Below, piece after piece: positions 39,727-49,206 of a stretch of DNA of 64,000 nucleotides; positions within the stretch are counted from its first letter, which is position 1, and each line of letters starts with the position of its first letter. The position numbers and the translations under genes are program-made. The stretch is from Alcanivorax nanhaiticus. Its GTDB lineage: Bacteria > Pseudomonadota > Gammaproteobacteria > Pseudomonadales > Alcanivoracaceae. The notes under the pieces are model-generated. The model made no database searches. It had not been told where the DNA came from and worked only from the letters and a program-made list of their open reading frames with translations. The DNA is taken from the NCBI RefSeq assembly GCF_000756665.1, contig NZ_ARXV01000001.1, positions 1-64,000 of the forward strand. Direction: 5' to 3'.

Positions 39727-40020
39727 TTATGCGCTACCGCACTTGCCTTCACCACATTTTCCTTCACCGCCTTTATCTTCACCACACTTGCCTTCGCCGC
39801 CTTTCTCGCCGCAGCTACCTTCGCCTTTCTTGTCACCGCATTTACCTTCGCCACACTTGCCTTCCGCGTGGTCGCCAGCCAGCTGATAACCGGCTTTCAG
39901 ATCAGAAACAGCAAACGGGTTCTCTGCAGCATTGGCTGCTACCGGGGCGGCCATGGCAGTGGCAACAACAGCAGCGCCTACGGTGGCGGCAAGAGGGTTC
40001 AGTTTGGTCAGCTTAGCCAT
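39727..40020 (-). CDS. hvfA: HvfA-like RiPP precursor with Cys-rich core
   Basis: A 97-residue precursor. The N-terminus (1-31) is a signal peptide with likely cleavage at ANA-AENPF. A short acidic linker is followed by a core (53-95) with six cysteines (C56, C61, C70, C79, C89, C94), five in EGKCG and one in EGSCG. Gly, Lys and Glu make up most of the rest. This is the sequence type modified by HvfB/HvfC and exported to bind copper. The ATG at 40020 is the native start; an in-frame extension is rejected because it would mask the signal peptide. Confidence 0.92.
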   Translation of the reverse strand: MAKLTKLNPLAATVGAAVVATAMAAPVAANAAENPFAVSDLKAGYQLAGDHAEGKCGEGKCGDKKGEGSCGEKGGEGKCGEDKGGEGKCGEGKCGSA

Positions 40021-40125
40021 GTTGAGTCTCCATACGTCATTATTGAATGTCCAAAGCCGCATCCCCGAGCCAGGTGGCTCTTAGGCAAAACGGTTCAGGC
40101 GTTTTTGATGTAGCGCCTGTATCAG

Positions 40126-40154
40126 ACAATATAGAGATGCGGCTGTGAGGTAAA
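40126..40154 (-). promoter_or_regulatory. Candidate promoter of hvfABC
   Basis: On the minus strand TTTACC (40149-40154) and TATTGT (40126-40131) lie 17 bases apart, about 105 bases upstream of hvfA. A small stem (AGGCG/CGCCT, 40097-40118) lies in the leader. Known relatives may use other sigma factors, so the assignment is tentative. Confidence 0.4.
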
Positions 40155-40227
40155 CGTTACGGAAGAAAGGCTATTTATTTGACCGAGCGCCAGAGGTTAC
40201 CCTCGGGCATGGTTCGAAGGGGCCAAG

Positions 40228-40310
40228 GAGTCTCGAGTTGCGAGTCACGAGTGACGAAAACCAAGAGATGGTGTTGATTTTCGATACTCGTCACTCGTCA
40301 CTCGTGACAG
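40228..40310. repeat. Heptamer inverted-array element F (GAGTNNC type)
   Basis: Left: GAGTCTC, GAGTTGC, GAGTCAC, GAGTGAC, GAAAACC. Right: GATACTC, GTCACTC, GTCACTC, GTGACAG. Mirrored arrays around a spacer of about 20 bases, located between the ketoacyl synthase stop and the hvf promoter region. Confidence 0.9.
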
Positions 40311-40337
40311 GGCAGCCAGAACCGCGACTGCGCCCGC

Positions 40338-41468
40338 TTACTTGATGCGGTTAACGATCACGCTGCCAATGGAGTAACCTGCCCCGAAGGAACAAATCAC
40401 GCCATTACTGCCCGCCGGCAAGTCACTGTTGTACTTGTGAAAAGCGATAATGGAGCCCGCTGAACTGGTATTGGCATAATCATCCAGAATCACCGGCGCT
40501 TCCTCGCGGGTCGCCTGACGACCCAACACACGCTTGGAAATCAACTCATTCATGCTCAGGTTGGCCTGATGCAGCCACATGCGATTCAGCGATTCCACGG
40601 CGATCTCGGTATCCGCCAGGTGCGAACTGATCTGCTCCGCCACCATCGGACACACTTCCTTGAAGACCTTACGTCCTTCCTGCCGGAACAGCTTGTCACG
40701 GGCACCAATGCCGCTCTCATCACAGCGGTTAAGGAAACCGAAGTTATTGCGGATATTGTTGGAGAATTTGGTCTGCAAACGTGTACCCAGCACTTCCCAC
40801 TGATTATCCGAGGTCGCGTCTTCCTTGCGCTCCAGAATCACCGCCGTGGCCACATCGCCGAAAATGAAGTGACAATCACGATCCTGCCAGGCCAGGTGAG
40901 CAGAACAGATTTCCGGGTTGACCATCAGCACGCGTCGGGCGCTGCCGTTGCGAATGGCATCAACACCCGCCTGAATGCCAAAGGTGGCGCTGGAGCAGGC
41001 CACATTCATGTCATAACCCCAGCCATGCTCCATACCAAGGGCAGCTTGCACCTCGACAGCCATTGCCGGATAAGGGCGCTGCATATTGGAACAGGCCACC
41101 AACACCGCATCCAGATCATTCGGCGTCAGATTGGCATTTTCCAGCGCCTGGCGGGCAGCATTGACAGCGATCTCAGCCTGGATGGAAACCTCATCATCCC
41201 CGCGCTCCGGAATGCTGGGAGCCAGACGGGACGGATCAAGCACACCACTCTTGTCGATCACGTAGCGCTGTTTGATACCCGACGCCTTCTCGATAAAGGC
41301 AGAATTGGAGGCATCAAGCGCGGTTACCTCTCCCGCAGCGATGGCATCGGCATGCTCGGCATTAAAACGCTCCACATACTGGTTAAAGGCTGCCACCAGT
41401 TCATCATTGGTGATGGTCTGCTCCGGAGTCCACAGCCCGGTGCCGGAAATAACAACAGAATAGCTCAC
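40338..41468 (-). CDS. Beta-ketoacyl-ACP synthase III (FabH-like)
   Basis: A 376-residue thiolase-fold condensing enzyme. The catalytic triad is intact: C158 in NVACSSATFG, H300 in WLHQANL and N333 in DDYANTSSAG. FabH-type enzymes start fatty acid synthesis from acyl-CoA and malonyl-ACP. It is about 55 residues longer than E. coli FabH, with an N-terminal insertion (residues 25-60), like the longer group in some marine gammaproteobacteria. Start is a GTG at 41468 with GAGGA upstream. No fatty-acid genes are adjacent. Confidence 0.9.
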   Translation of the reverse strand: MSYSVVISGTGLWTPEQTITNDELVAAFNQYVERFNAEHADAIAAGEVTALDASNSAFIEKASGIKQRYVIDKSGVLDPSRLAPSIPERGDDEVSIQAEIAVNAARQALENANLTPNDLDAVLVACSNMQRPYPAMAVEVQAALGMEHGWGYDMNVACSSATFGIQAGVDAIRNGSARRVLMVNPEICSAHLAWQDRDCHFIFGDVATAVILERKEDATSDNQWEVLGTRLQTKFSNNIRNNFGFLNRCDESGIGARDKLFRQEGRKVFKEVCPMVAEQISSHLADTEIAVESLNRMWLHQANLSMNELISKRVLGRQATREEAPVILDDYANTSSAGSIIAFHKYNSDLPAGSNGVICSFGAGYSIGSVIVNRIK

Positions 41469-41591
41469 AGCGAGTCCTCGCACTCGAAACGGGAGGGATT
41501 GACCCTCCCGGAAAAGGTGAATGGGTCGATTATCCGGATTCAGGGGCACGGGCGCAAAGGGCGTCTCCGCTTTTATCCCGATCTGGCCCGA

Positions 41592-44500
41592 TTAACACAA
41601 CTCCCATTGTTTGTTTAGCCGTTTGGCTGAGACGGGGACTTTCGTACCCAGTTGCTGGGCAAACAGACTCACCCGGTATTCCTGCAGCATCCAGAAATAG
41701 GTCTGCAAGGGCTCGGGCTGCTGCCACAATGGCTGCCCGGCTGCTCGGGTATTGTGCTGTTTGCTGAACGCCTCCAGCTCTGCGCTCTCCGTGCGATCCT
41801 TGCCAATCTGCCCTCCCAGTTTTTCCAGCCGGTGCTCAATGGCACTCAGATAACGGGGGTATTCCTGCAGCCAGGCCCAGGGCATCTGCAGCAGGAAGTC
41901 GTCACAAAACAACACCGAAAGCTGCTGCTTGAGATCCCGGTGGGCATGGGCCCAGGCTAGCGGGAAGTTTTTCTCCAACTTGGCCATTAGCTGTCGATAG
42001 AGATTGAACCAGCCTGCGATCTGCTGCAGCTGCTCAGCGGCCCAGGGAACAAAGTCGCCTCGGTGCGCATCCAGACGCGCCTTGAAGGCGTCGGCATCGC
42101 GTACCGGCTCAGCAAGCTGAAAGTGCTCGGCCAGCAGGCGCAGCAAGGCATAATCCAGCGCATGCCGGGCCATGGGCCCCTTCTCGGTCTTGAGCTTCTG
42201 GAAACCGGCCATTTGTGATGCCTGCTTGCGCAAATCGTGCAGCTGGACAGACAATTTGAAGCCGAGCAGGCGAGCGGTTCCCCAGCGATGCTCCCACTGT
42301 GCTTCTTCTGCCGTATCGCGGTAGACCAAAGTGACCTTGTCACCGTTATCCTGCAAAGCGGGATAGCGGCGTAAACGAATGCCCCCCATCTCCTGCTCAT
42401 CGGTTTCGGGAAGGTGCCCAAAGAGCCATTCCTGCCCTTCCAGAGCAGGCTCTGTCGCTTTCGGTTCCGGCAGGGTCGCTTGCACCCCTGCCAGGCGCTC
42501 CTTTACCTCACTCAGGCTTCGCGCCTGGGCCAATACTTTCGGTTTACCATCCAGCTGATCCAGCACCCGGATATTCATCCGCAAGTGCTCTGGCAACGCC
42601 CCGTCCTGCCACTCTTCCCGCTCAACGCGTATCCCGGTCATGCGCTGCAACTCGCGGGTCATTGCGGCTAACAAGGGCTCATCAGGGGTAAGGGTATCGA
42701 GCAAGGCGCTGACGTAATCCGGCACCGGCACAAAGTGACGGCGACGGGCCTTGGGCAAGGCGCGGATCAAGGCTTCCAGCTTTTCCTTGAGCAGCCCCGG
42801 CACCAGCCAGTCGAGTCGCGCTTCCGGCACCTGGTTCAGTACCGCCAATGGCACCAGCAGGGACACACCGTCACGGTCGCCACTGGGGTCGAAACTGTAT
42901 TCCAGCGGCAAGGTCAGATCGCCCATTCGCAAGCTATCCGGGAATTGCCCCCCGGCCAGCTCGGGGCTGCGCGACAGCAGAAAATCCTTGTCCATCAGCA
43001 GGGCCTTCTGCTCCGCCTTGGTCGCCTTTCGGCTGTACCAGCTCATCAGGCCCGCTACCGTATTCAGAGAGGCTGGCAGACGCGCATCGTAGAAGGCCAC
43101 CCTGGCTTCTTCGTCGACCAGGATATCCCGCCGCCGCAGCTTGTGCTCCATGGCTTCCAGAGACTCGTACAGCTCCCGGTTAGCCTTGACGAAGGGCGGC
43201 TCGCGCGTGAGCTGGCCCATCACCAGCCCCTCGCGAATCATCAGCTCACGGGATTCCTCAGGATGGATCGGCCCGTAGTTCACCCGCCGGCCGCTGGCCA
43301 GGATCAGGCCGAACAGATTCACCTGCTCCTTGGCCATGGCACAACCACGCTTCTTCGACCAGTGCGGCTCGAAATACTGACGTTTAATCAGATGGGACGC
43401 TGCTGCCTCCACCCATTCCGGTTCTATTTTCGCTACCGTCCGCGCAAACAGCCGGCTGGTTTCCACCTGCTCGGCGGCCATCAACCAGCGCGCCTTGGTT
43501 TTCGACAAACTGGACCCCGGCCACACCAACGGTTTGCGGTTTCGGGTCGAGAGCCACTCCCCCTCCTCCGTGCGCTGCATGACATTGGTCACCAGCCCGG
43601 TCAGCAAACACTGGTGCAATGGCGCGAAGCTTGCTTCGGCTGCCCCCTCTTCGTTCACTGCCAGTTTGTTCAGCGCCCACCCCTGCTCCTTGCTGAGCAG
43701 CAACAGCTGGCGATGAGTATCGCGCCACTCACGCATCCGGGTTGGGGAAAGGAAGGTCTTCTTCAGCAGCTTTTCATACTGGTTGCGGCTCAAGGCTTCC
43801 CGCTGTTGTTCCGCCCAATGCCAAAGCTTCACAAAAAACAGGAAATCCGACTGTTTATCGGTAAAGGGCTGATGGGCCTGGTCGGCCTGCTGCTGCTTGT
43901 CATGGGGACGCTCACGAGGATCCTGAGCCGCCAGGGCCGACACCACGATCAGAGTTTCATACAGCACATTTCGCTCTGCGGCGGCCACCAACATGCGGCC
44001 CAGTGTCGGATCCAGAGGGAAACGCGCCAGCTGACGCCCCATGGCTGTCAGTGTCTGTTTTTCCGTCAACGCGCCAAGCTCATCCAGCAGGCGATAACCG
44101 TCCCGAATCAAGCGGCCATCCGGCGGTTCAATAAACGGAAAATCTTCTACTTTGCCAAGGCGCAGATCGGCCATCTGCAGGATAACGGCAGCCAGGTTGG
44201 TACGCTGGATTTCCGGATCGGTAAACGCTGGCCGGCCGATAAAGTCCTCTTCCTCGTACAGGCGGAAGCAAATGCCCGGCATGATCCGCCCACTGCGCCC
44301 GGCCCGCTGGTTGGCACTGGCCTGGCTGACCGGCTCCACCGGCAGGCGCTGCACTTTGGAATGCACGCTGTAGCGACTGATACGCGCCGTACCCGCATCA
44401 ATCACATAACGAATGCCCGGCACCGTCAGCGAGGTTTCTGCCACATTGGTACTCAGCACCACACGACGACCGCGGTGCGGCGAAAAAATACGATGCTGCT

Positions 44501-45476
44501 CTGCCTGGCTCAGCCGCGCATAAAGCGGCAGAATTTCGGTATCCTTCAGATCACAGTGTTTGAGGTGGTGATGGACATCGCGAATATCGCGCTCCCCCGC
44601 CAGAAACACCAGCACGTCACGGGCCATGGGCAAGCCTTGTTGTCGCTCATCCCGTTGTATTTCCCGCAGTACCTCCTCGATCTGACGCGACAGCTCCTGC
44701 CCCTCCGTCGGAGGCCGGTAACGCATCTCTACCGGATATGTCCGGCCCGACACCTCCAGCACCGGAGCACCATTGAAATGCTCGGCAAAACGTTCGTGAT
44801 CGATGGTCGCAGAGGTAATGATGACTTTGAGATCAGGGCGTCGCGGAAGCAGCTGCTTGAGATAACCCAGCAAAAAATCAATGTTGAGGCTACGTTCGTG
44901 GGCCTCATCAATGATCAAGGTGTCATATTGATTGAGAAAGCGATCCTGTTGGATTTCATTGAGCAACATACCATCGGTGAGCACCTTGATCAGGCTGGTC
45001 TCGCTCACCTGCTCCGCAAAACGCACCTTGAACCCCACCGCGCCACCCAGCGGGCTGTGGAGTTCTTCCGCCACCCGGCTGGCCACCGCCCGTGCTGCAA
45101 GACGTCGCGGCTGGGTATGGCCAATCGTGCCTTCAATTCCTCGTCCCAGCTCCAGACAGATTTTTGGTAGCTGGGTGGTTTTCCCGGAGCCGGTTTCCCC
45201 GGCGATCACCACCACCTGATGATCGCGCACCGCCGCCTTGATCTCTTCACGGCTGGCCACCACAGGCAGGTCCGGCCATTCCAGTGCAGGCATGGAAGCC
45301 AGGCGCTGTTCACGGTTGGCAATGGATGCGGCCATTGCCGTGGCCAGCTTGTCCATGGCCGACTGGCTACGCTTTTCCTCAGGCAGACGCGCCAACCCAT
45401 CCACGCGCTTTTTTAAACGAAAGCGGTCGGCATGGCGGACGTTTTTCAACTGGTTGTATAACGACTTCAGAGACAT
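41592..45476 (-). CDS. hrpA: ATP-dependent RNA helicase HrpA
   Basis: A 1294-residue DEAH-box helicase, close to the length of E. coli HrpA, which resolves collided or stalled ribosomes. Motifs: GETGSGKT (93-100), DEAHERS, SATI, and QRAGRSGR of motif VI, followed by HA2 and the long DUF3418 C-terminal region. The ATG at 45476 is immediately preceded by the repeat array of element C, so no ribosome site is visible. The start is supported by alignment with known HrpA N-termini. Confidence 0.96.
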   Translation of the reverse strand: MSLKSLYNQLKNVRHADRFRLKKRVDGLARLPEEKRSQSAMDKLATAMAASIANREQRLASMPALEWPDLPVVASREEIKAAVRDHQVVVIAGETGSGKTTQLPKICLELGRGIEGTIGHTQPRRLAARAVASRVAEELHSPLGGAVGFKVRFAEQVSETSLIKVLTDGMLLNEIQQDRFLNQYDTLIIDEAHERSLNIDFLLGYLKQLLPRRPDLKVIITSATIDHERFAEHFNGAPVLEVSGRTYPVEMRYRPPTEGQELSRQIEEVLREIQRDERQQGLPMARDVLVFLAGERDIRDVHHHLKHCDLKDTEILPLYARLSQAEQHRIFSPHRGRRVVLSTNVAETSLTVPGIRYVIDAGTARISRYSVHSKVQRLPVEPVSQASANQRAGRSGRIMPGICFRLYEEEDFIGRPAFTDPEIQRTNLAAVILQMADLRLGKVEDFPFIEPPDGRLIRDGYRLLDELGALTEKQTLTAMGRQLARFPLDPTLGRMLVAAAERNVLYETLIVVSALAAQDPRERPHDKQQQADQAHQPFTDKQSDFLFFVKLWHWAEQQREALSRNQYEKLLKKTFLSPTRMREWRDTHRQLLLLSKEQGWALNKLAVNEEGAAEASFAPLHQCLLTGLVTNVMQRTEEGEWLSTRNRKPLVWPGSSLSKTKARWLMAAEQVETSRLFARTVAKIEPEWVEAAASHLIKRQYFEPHWSKKRGCAMAKEQVNLFGLILASGRRVNYGPIHPEESRELMIREGLVMGQLTREPPFVKANRELYESLEAMEHKLRRRDILVDEEARVAFYDARLPASLNTVAGLMSWYSRKATKAEQKALLMDKDFLLSRSPELAGGQFPDSLRMGDLTLPLEYSFDPSGDRDGVSLLVPLAVLNQVPEARLDWLVPGLLKEKLEALIRALPKARRRHFVPVPDYVSALLDTLTPDEPLLAAMTRELQRMTGIRVEREEWQDGALPEHLRMNIRVLDQLDGKPKVLAQARSLSEVKERLAGVQATLPEPKATEPALEGQEWLFGHLPETDEQEMGGIRLRRYPALQDNGDKVTLVYRDTAEEAQWEHRWGTARLLGFKLSVQLHDLRKQASQMAGFQKLKTEKGPMARHALDYALLRLLAEHFQLAEPVRDADAFKARLDAHRGDFVPWAAEQLQQIAGWFNLYRQLMAKLEKNFPLAWAHAHRDLKQQLSVLFCDDFLLQMPWAWLQEYPRYLSAIEHRLEKLGGQIGKDRTESAELEAFSKQHNTRAAGQPLWQQPEPLQTYFWMLQEYRVSLFAQQLGTKVPVSAKRLNKQWELC

Positions 45477-45478
45477 GA

Positions 45479-45598
45479 GTGAACAGTGAATAGTTAACAG
45501 TTAACAGCGCCCGAACACGCACTGGGGTGACAGCTCGGCAGTGGCCATGACTTCAGATTTTGATTTTCACTATTCACTCTTAACCGTTCACTTTTCAC
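45479..45598. repeat. Heptamer inverted-array element C (GTTAACA/GTGAACA type)
   Basis: Left: GTGAACA, GTGAATA, GTTAACA, GTTAACA (45479-45506), directly against the hrpA start. Right: TTTTCAC, TATTCAC, TCTTAAC, CGTTCAC, TTTTCAC (45564-45598), overlapping the M61 peptidase stop. It has no central GC stem like A and B. Confidence 0.88.
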
Positions 45599-47384
45599 TA
45601 ACATGCAGCCATGCCTTCCCTTTCTCGGTCAGCCCGCCCTTGGCAATGCTCAGGAAGGCCGTACTGGGTTCACTGGGACCGATTTTTACCTTGAAGGTCA
45701 TCAGTTCATCACGACGGAAAGCATGCAACTCCACGGTCTCACCCGGCAAGAAGTTGGCCAGCAGGTTATCCAGGTTGGCATTAGTGGCCTGCAAGCCGTC
45801 GACCGCGATAATGATATCCCCTGCCGACAGGCCCGCCGCCATGGCCGGCCCCTGCTCAAACGCCACCGCAATCTTGGCACCCACCGGATCCGCCACCATG
45901 CGAGCCCCAAGATGAGGAATACCTTCCTTGCCCGGCTTGCCACCGTTATCAGCATGCCCCGCAGCACTCCGCCAGTTCAGCTCCACGCCGCGCTCCGCCA
46001 GTAATTCAGCCAAAGGCAGATCTTCCGTGCTGTAGAGAGCCTGTTCGAAGAAAGCGGAAAGATCACACCCTGAGACCTCTTCCGCCAGCGGCTGAATACC
46101 CTGCTCCGGCACCCCTTCCCCGGTTTGCCCGTAGCGGCTCCAAAGCACACGCATCAGGTCATCCAGCGACTTTTGCTCATGAGTGGCGTTGCGAATGGTC
46201 AGATCCAGCGCCAGCGCTACCAGTGAGCCCTTGGTGTAGTAGCTGACGATGGCATTGGGTGCATTCTCGTCTTGCTGATAAAAACGCGTCCAGGCATCAA
46301 AACTGGATTCCGTCACGGTTTGCTTGAAACGCCCCTGCCCTCGATAAACGCGGGTCAGGGTTTGTCCCAGCAATTCCAGATAACTTTGCGCCGGGATCAG
46401 TCCGGTGCGCGCCAGAAACAGGTCATCGTAGTAACTGGTAATCCCTTCGAAAGCCCACAACAGCTCGGTATGCACTTCGCTGGAAAGCTCAAACGGCGTA
46501 AAGGCCGCTGGCTTGATCCGTTTCACGTTCCAGGTATGGAAATACTCGTGGCTGCACAGGCCAAGATAGGTGCGATAGCCATCGCGCACCTTGAGCGGAT
46601 CATCGGTGCGCTTGGGCAGATCATCACGGGCACACATGAGGCTGGTGGAGTTTCGGTGTTCAAGCCCGCCATAGCCATTCCCGGTGACCAGCGTCATGAA
46701 CAAATAACGATCCATGGGAGCCGGTTCACCAAACATGCGGATATGGTGCTCACAAATCGGTTTCAAATCCCGACACAAGCGCGCCATGTCTGCATGGTGA
46801 CGACCAGACAGCACTACCCAATGGGGCACTCCACAGGCCTCAAACTGGGCATAGTCGAACGGCCCCATCTCAGCCGGATGATCAATCAGGGCATCGTAGT
46901 TTTCGGCACGGAAACGCCCAAATGCCAAATCAGAACCGGACAGGCGCTCCAGCCCGGTGGCCACGCGCCAGTCTTCGTAACGCTTGCCCTCCGGTGCCTG
47001 AATCTCCACCTCGCAAGGCTTGTCCTCGTGCCCCATGGCCGCTAGGAACACACAGGTGCCATTGAAATAGCCATGGGTGGTATCCAGATGTGCGCCACGC
47101 ACGGAAAGGTCCCAGGCGTAAACCTGGTACTGGATATGCACCGGGCCTTCACAAGGAGGGAGTTGCCAGGTCTGCTTATCGATCTTCGCGATGGGCAGGG
47201 TTTCGCCGTGGCTATCCGCCTCGATATGCACCAGATGCCGGGCAAAATCGCGAATCATGTAGCTGCCAGGAATCCAGGCAGGCATACAAAAAGCCTGCCC
47301 CTCGGGAGTCGGGTCCGCCACGGTCAGACTGACTTCAAAAAGGTGCGCTTCAGGGCGCAACGGGCGAATCCGGTATTCAATCAT
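45588..47384 (-). CDS. M61-family metallopeptidase with PDZ domain
   Basis: A 598-residue glycyl aminopeptidase-type protein. The zinc motif is H279-E280-YF-H283 (SHEYFHTWNVKRIKP), preceded by the family hallmark NGYGGLEHRNS. A PDZ domain lies near 490-570 (GARMVADPVGAKIAVAFEQGPAMAAGLSAGD). No signal peptide is seen. The final SEK codons and TGA come from repeat element C. Confidence 0.92.
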   Translation of the reverse strand: MIEYRIRPLRPEAHLFEVSLTVADPTPEGQAFCMPAWIPGSYMIRDFARHLVHIEADSHGETLPIAKIDKQTWQLPPCEGPVHIQYQVYAWDLSVRGAHLDTTHGYFNGTCVFLAAMGHEDKPCEVEIQAPEGKRYEDWRVATGLERLSGSDLAFGRFRAENYDALIDHPAEMGPFDYAQFEACGVPHWVVLSGRHHADMARLCRDLKPICEHHIRMFGEPAPMDRYLFMTLVTGNGYGGLEHRNSTSLMCARDDLPKRTDDPLKVRDGYRTYLGLCSHEYFHTWNVKRIKPAAFTPFELSSEVHTELLWAFEGITSYYDDLFLARTGLIPAQSYLELLGQTLTRVYRGQGRFKQTVTESSFDAWTRFYQQDENAPNAIVSYYTKGSLVALALDLTIRNATHEQKSLDDLMRVLWSRYGQTGEGVPEQGIQPLAEEVSGCDLSAFFEQALYSTEDLPLAELLAERGVELNWRSAAGHADNGGKPGKEGIPHLGARMVADPVGAKIAVAFEQGPAMAAGLSAGDIIIAVDGLQATNANLDNLLANFLPGETVELHAFRRDELMTFKVKIGPSEPSTAFLSIAKGGLTEKGKAWLHVSEK

Positions 47385-47425
47385 GAAAACTCCAGGCTCT
47401 GATTCAGTAAAACAGCAACATCAAA

Positions 47426-47447
47426 AACGGGGGCCGTAGCCCCCGTT
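47426..47447 (-). terminator. Terminator after the gene at 47469
   Basis: On the minus strand AACGGGGGC, TACG loop, GCCCCCGTT then TTTTTG: a typical terminator 22 bases past the stop. Confidence 0.85.
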
Positions 47448-47468
47448 GAATGGCAAACGCGTGCAGGC

Positions 47469-48107
47469 TCAGATCATGTCATCCTTGGCCATACGGCTCA
47501 CCACCGCCTCGGCGACACCCGCGGTACCTGCTTCCACATCCGCAGGATTTACGGTGGTGGATTTGGCCGACCATAGTAGCGCTTCCGGCTGCAGGCGGTA
47601 CAGGTTCGACTCCAGGAAGTATTTTTTGTCATTACTGAAATAACCCGGTTCATAGACCGAGTTCTGGCGTACGTAATAGGTCTGCCCCATGGCACCCTGC
47701 ACGGCAATATCCGGCGCATAGTTCATGCCACCCTGGGTGTAGTGCATTTCTTCCTTCACATCCACCAGGGTGATCACCAACGCCGATTCATAACCACGGC
47801 TGGCAATATCGGCTGCCATTTCACTGCGGGCCTTGCCTTCACCATAGTTCTCGCCCAATACCGGCAGGGAGGGAGAAGCCTCTACCTTACGCTCCTGAAG
47901 CGCGCTGACCACACGATCTTCCAGCACCGTACGGATCTTGCTGTCGTTGACCAGTGCAATCACGATCACCTTGTTCACGTGATCGCCGGGGGCATGCCCC
48001 TTAACCCGGGCAGAGCTGGTAACATCCGTATTGTGACTGGTGGCACAGGCACTTAGCAGCAGCAACGCTGCCAAAGTCGTCAGGATTGCTTTTATTCTTG
48101 CTATCAT
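47469..48107 (-). CDS. Lipoprotein of unknown function
   Basis: A 212-residue envelope lipoprotein: signal peptide and lipobox LLSAC with C21. The rest is an alpha/beta domain (VNKVIVIALVNDSKIRTVLED, ASRGYESALVITLVDVKEE) without a family I recognise. GAGGAC lies just upstream of the ATG. Divergent from the lipase gene by 65 bases. Confidence 0.8.
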   Translation of the reverse strand: MIARIKAILTTLAALLLLSACATSHNTDVTSSARVKGHAPGDHVNKVIVIALVNDSKIRTVLEDRVVSALQERKVEASPSLPVLGENYGEGKARSEMAADIASRGYESALVITLVDVKEEMHYTQGGMNYAPDIAVQGAMGQTYYVRQNSVYEPGYFSNDKKYFLESNLYRLQPEALLWSAKSTTVNPADVEAGTAGVAEAVVSRMAKDDMI

Positions 48108-48172
48108 TGTCCGTCCTCTTGAACACAGCTTGCTTCGGCGGTCGCAGGACGCGACGCGGCCGGGAGATCATT

Positions 48173-49105
48173 ATGACCGAAGAACGCCTCCATCACATCA
48201 CCGATGACCAACACCGCATCGGCATTCACTACTGGCCCGCTGCGGATAACGACAGCCGGGGCGTGCTGGTCTGGCTGCACGGCATGGCAGAACACGGAGG
48301 CCGCTATGGTGCTCTGGCGGAACACCTCAATGCGCAGGGCTGGCATCTCTACTGCCCCGATCACCGCGGCCATGGCTTGAGCATCTCCGAGAGCTGCCCG
48401 AAGGGGCATTACGGCGATAATGATGGTTGGCAGCGGGTCGTCGATGATGCCTGTGAAGTGCTTGCCTGGGCACAAGCCCGCCACCCCCGGCTTCCCTGTG
48501 TGCTTGGCGGCCACAGCATGGGCTCCTTCATCGCTCTGGGTGCCGCGGAGCAGGCAGGTGAATCACTGGCGGGACTGGTGCTTTGTGGTAGCGACTATAA
48601 CCCCGCGATCTACTACCGCATGATGCAATTGCCTATCCGGATGGTACGTCTGAAAAATGGCAAACGTGGCACCAGCGGGCTGCTGCGCAAAATGACCTTT
48701 GGCACCTGGGCAAAACAGGTTCCTGAACCCGCCACGGATTTTGATTGGCTAAGTGCCGACCCGGATCAGGTGCAACAATATATTGACGACGACCTGTGTG
48801 GTTTCGATTGCAGTACCGAAACCTGGTTCCAGCTCAGCCAGGGGTTGAGGAAGGTGCACAGTGTGGCGCAACTGTCCGAACTACCCGAAACTCTGCCAGT
48901 TCTGTTGGTAGGAGGGGAAGCCGACCCCATGAGCCACATGGGCAAGGGAATGATGGCACTGGAAAGCGTTATGCATGCCATGGAACAACCGGTTGAGGCC
49001 CACTTCTGGCCCGAAGGCCGTCATGAAATTCTCAACGATTGCTGTCGGGATGAAGTCCATCAGGTTATGGCCGAGTGGCTGCAGAAGCGAGTGACTACAG
49101 CCTGA
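48173..49105 (+). CDS. Alpha/beta hydrolase, monoacylglycerol lipase type
   Basis: A 310-residue serine hydrolase. The oxyanion region HGMAEHGGRY, the DHRGHGLS segment and the nucleophile S115 in GGHSMGSF fit lysophospholipase/monoacylglycerol lipases. The acid and histidine of the triad are likely in GGEADPMSHMG and the final EGRHEILND. The ATG at 48173 has GGGAGA upstream; an earlier in-frame start is rejected. Confidence 0.88.
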   Translation: MTEERLHHITDDQHRIGIHYWPAADNDSRGVLVWLHGMAEHGGRYGALAEHLNAQGWHLYCPDHRGHGLSISESCPKGHYGDNDGWQRVVDDACEVLAWAQARHPRLPCVLGGHSMGSFIALGAAEQAGESLAGLVLCGSDYNPAIYYRMMQLPIRMVRLKNGKRGTSGLLRKMTFGTWAKQVPEPATDFDWLSADPDQVQQYIDDDLCGFDCSTETWFQLSQGLRKVHSVAQLSELPETLPVLLVGGEADPMSHMGKGMMALESVMHAMEQPVEAHFWPEGRHEILNDCCRDEVHQVMAEWLQKRVTTA

Positions 49106-49133
49106 TTCACTCCAATCTGCCCCCATGAAGTGA

Positions 49134-49163
49134 AGGCAGGCCTTGCCGCGGCAAAGCCTGCCT
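49134..49163. terminator. Nested hairpin between convergent genes
   Basis: AGGCAGGC pairs with GCCTGCCT, and within it TTGCC with GGCAA. It separates convergent genes. No T run follows, so it may act as a 3'-end stabiliser rather than a terminator. Confidence 0.45.
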
Positions 49164-49206
49164 GCTTGAGGGCCAAGAAGCCTCTCACTTTCTCGTCTCA
49201 CAACGC

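Noticed and set aside
42735..45170. 811-residue plus-strand open frame
   Set aside because: It is entirely antisense to hrpA, whose helicase motifs are clear. Composition (Gln/His/Arg-rich) is typical of an antisense shadow.
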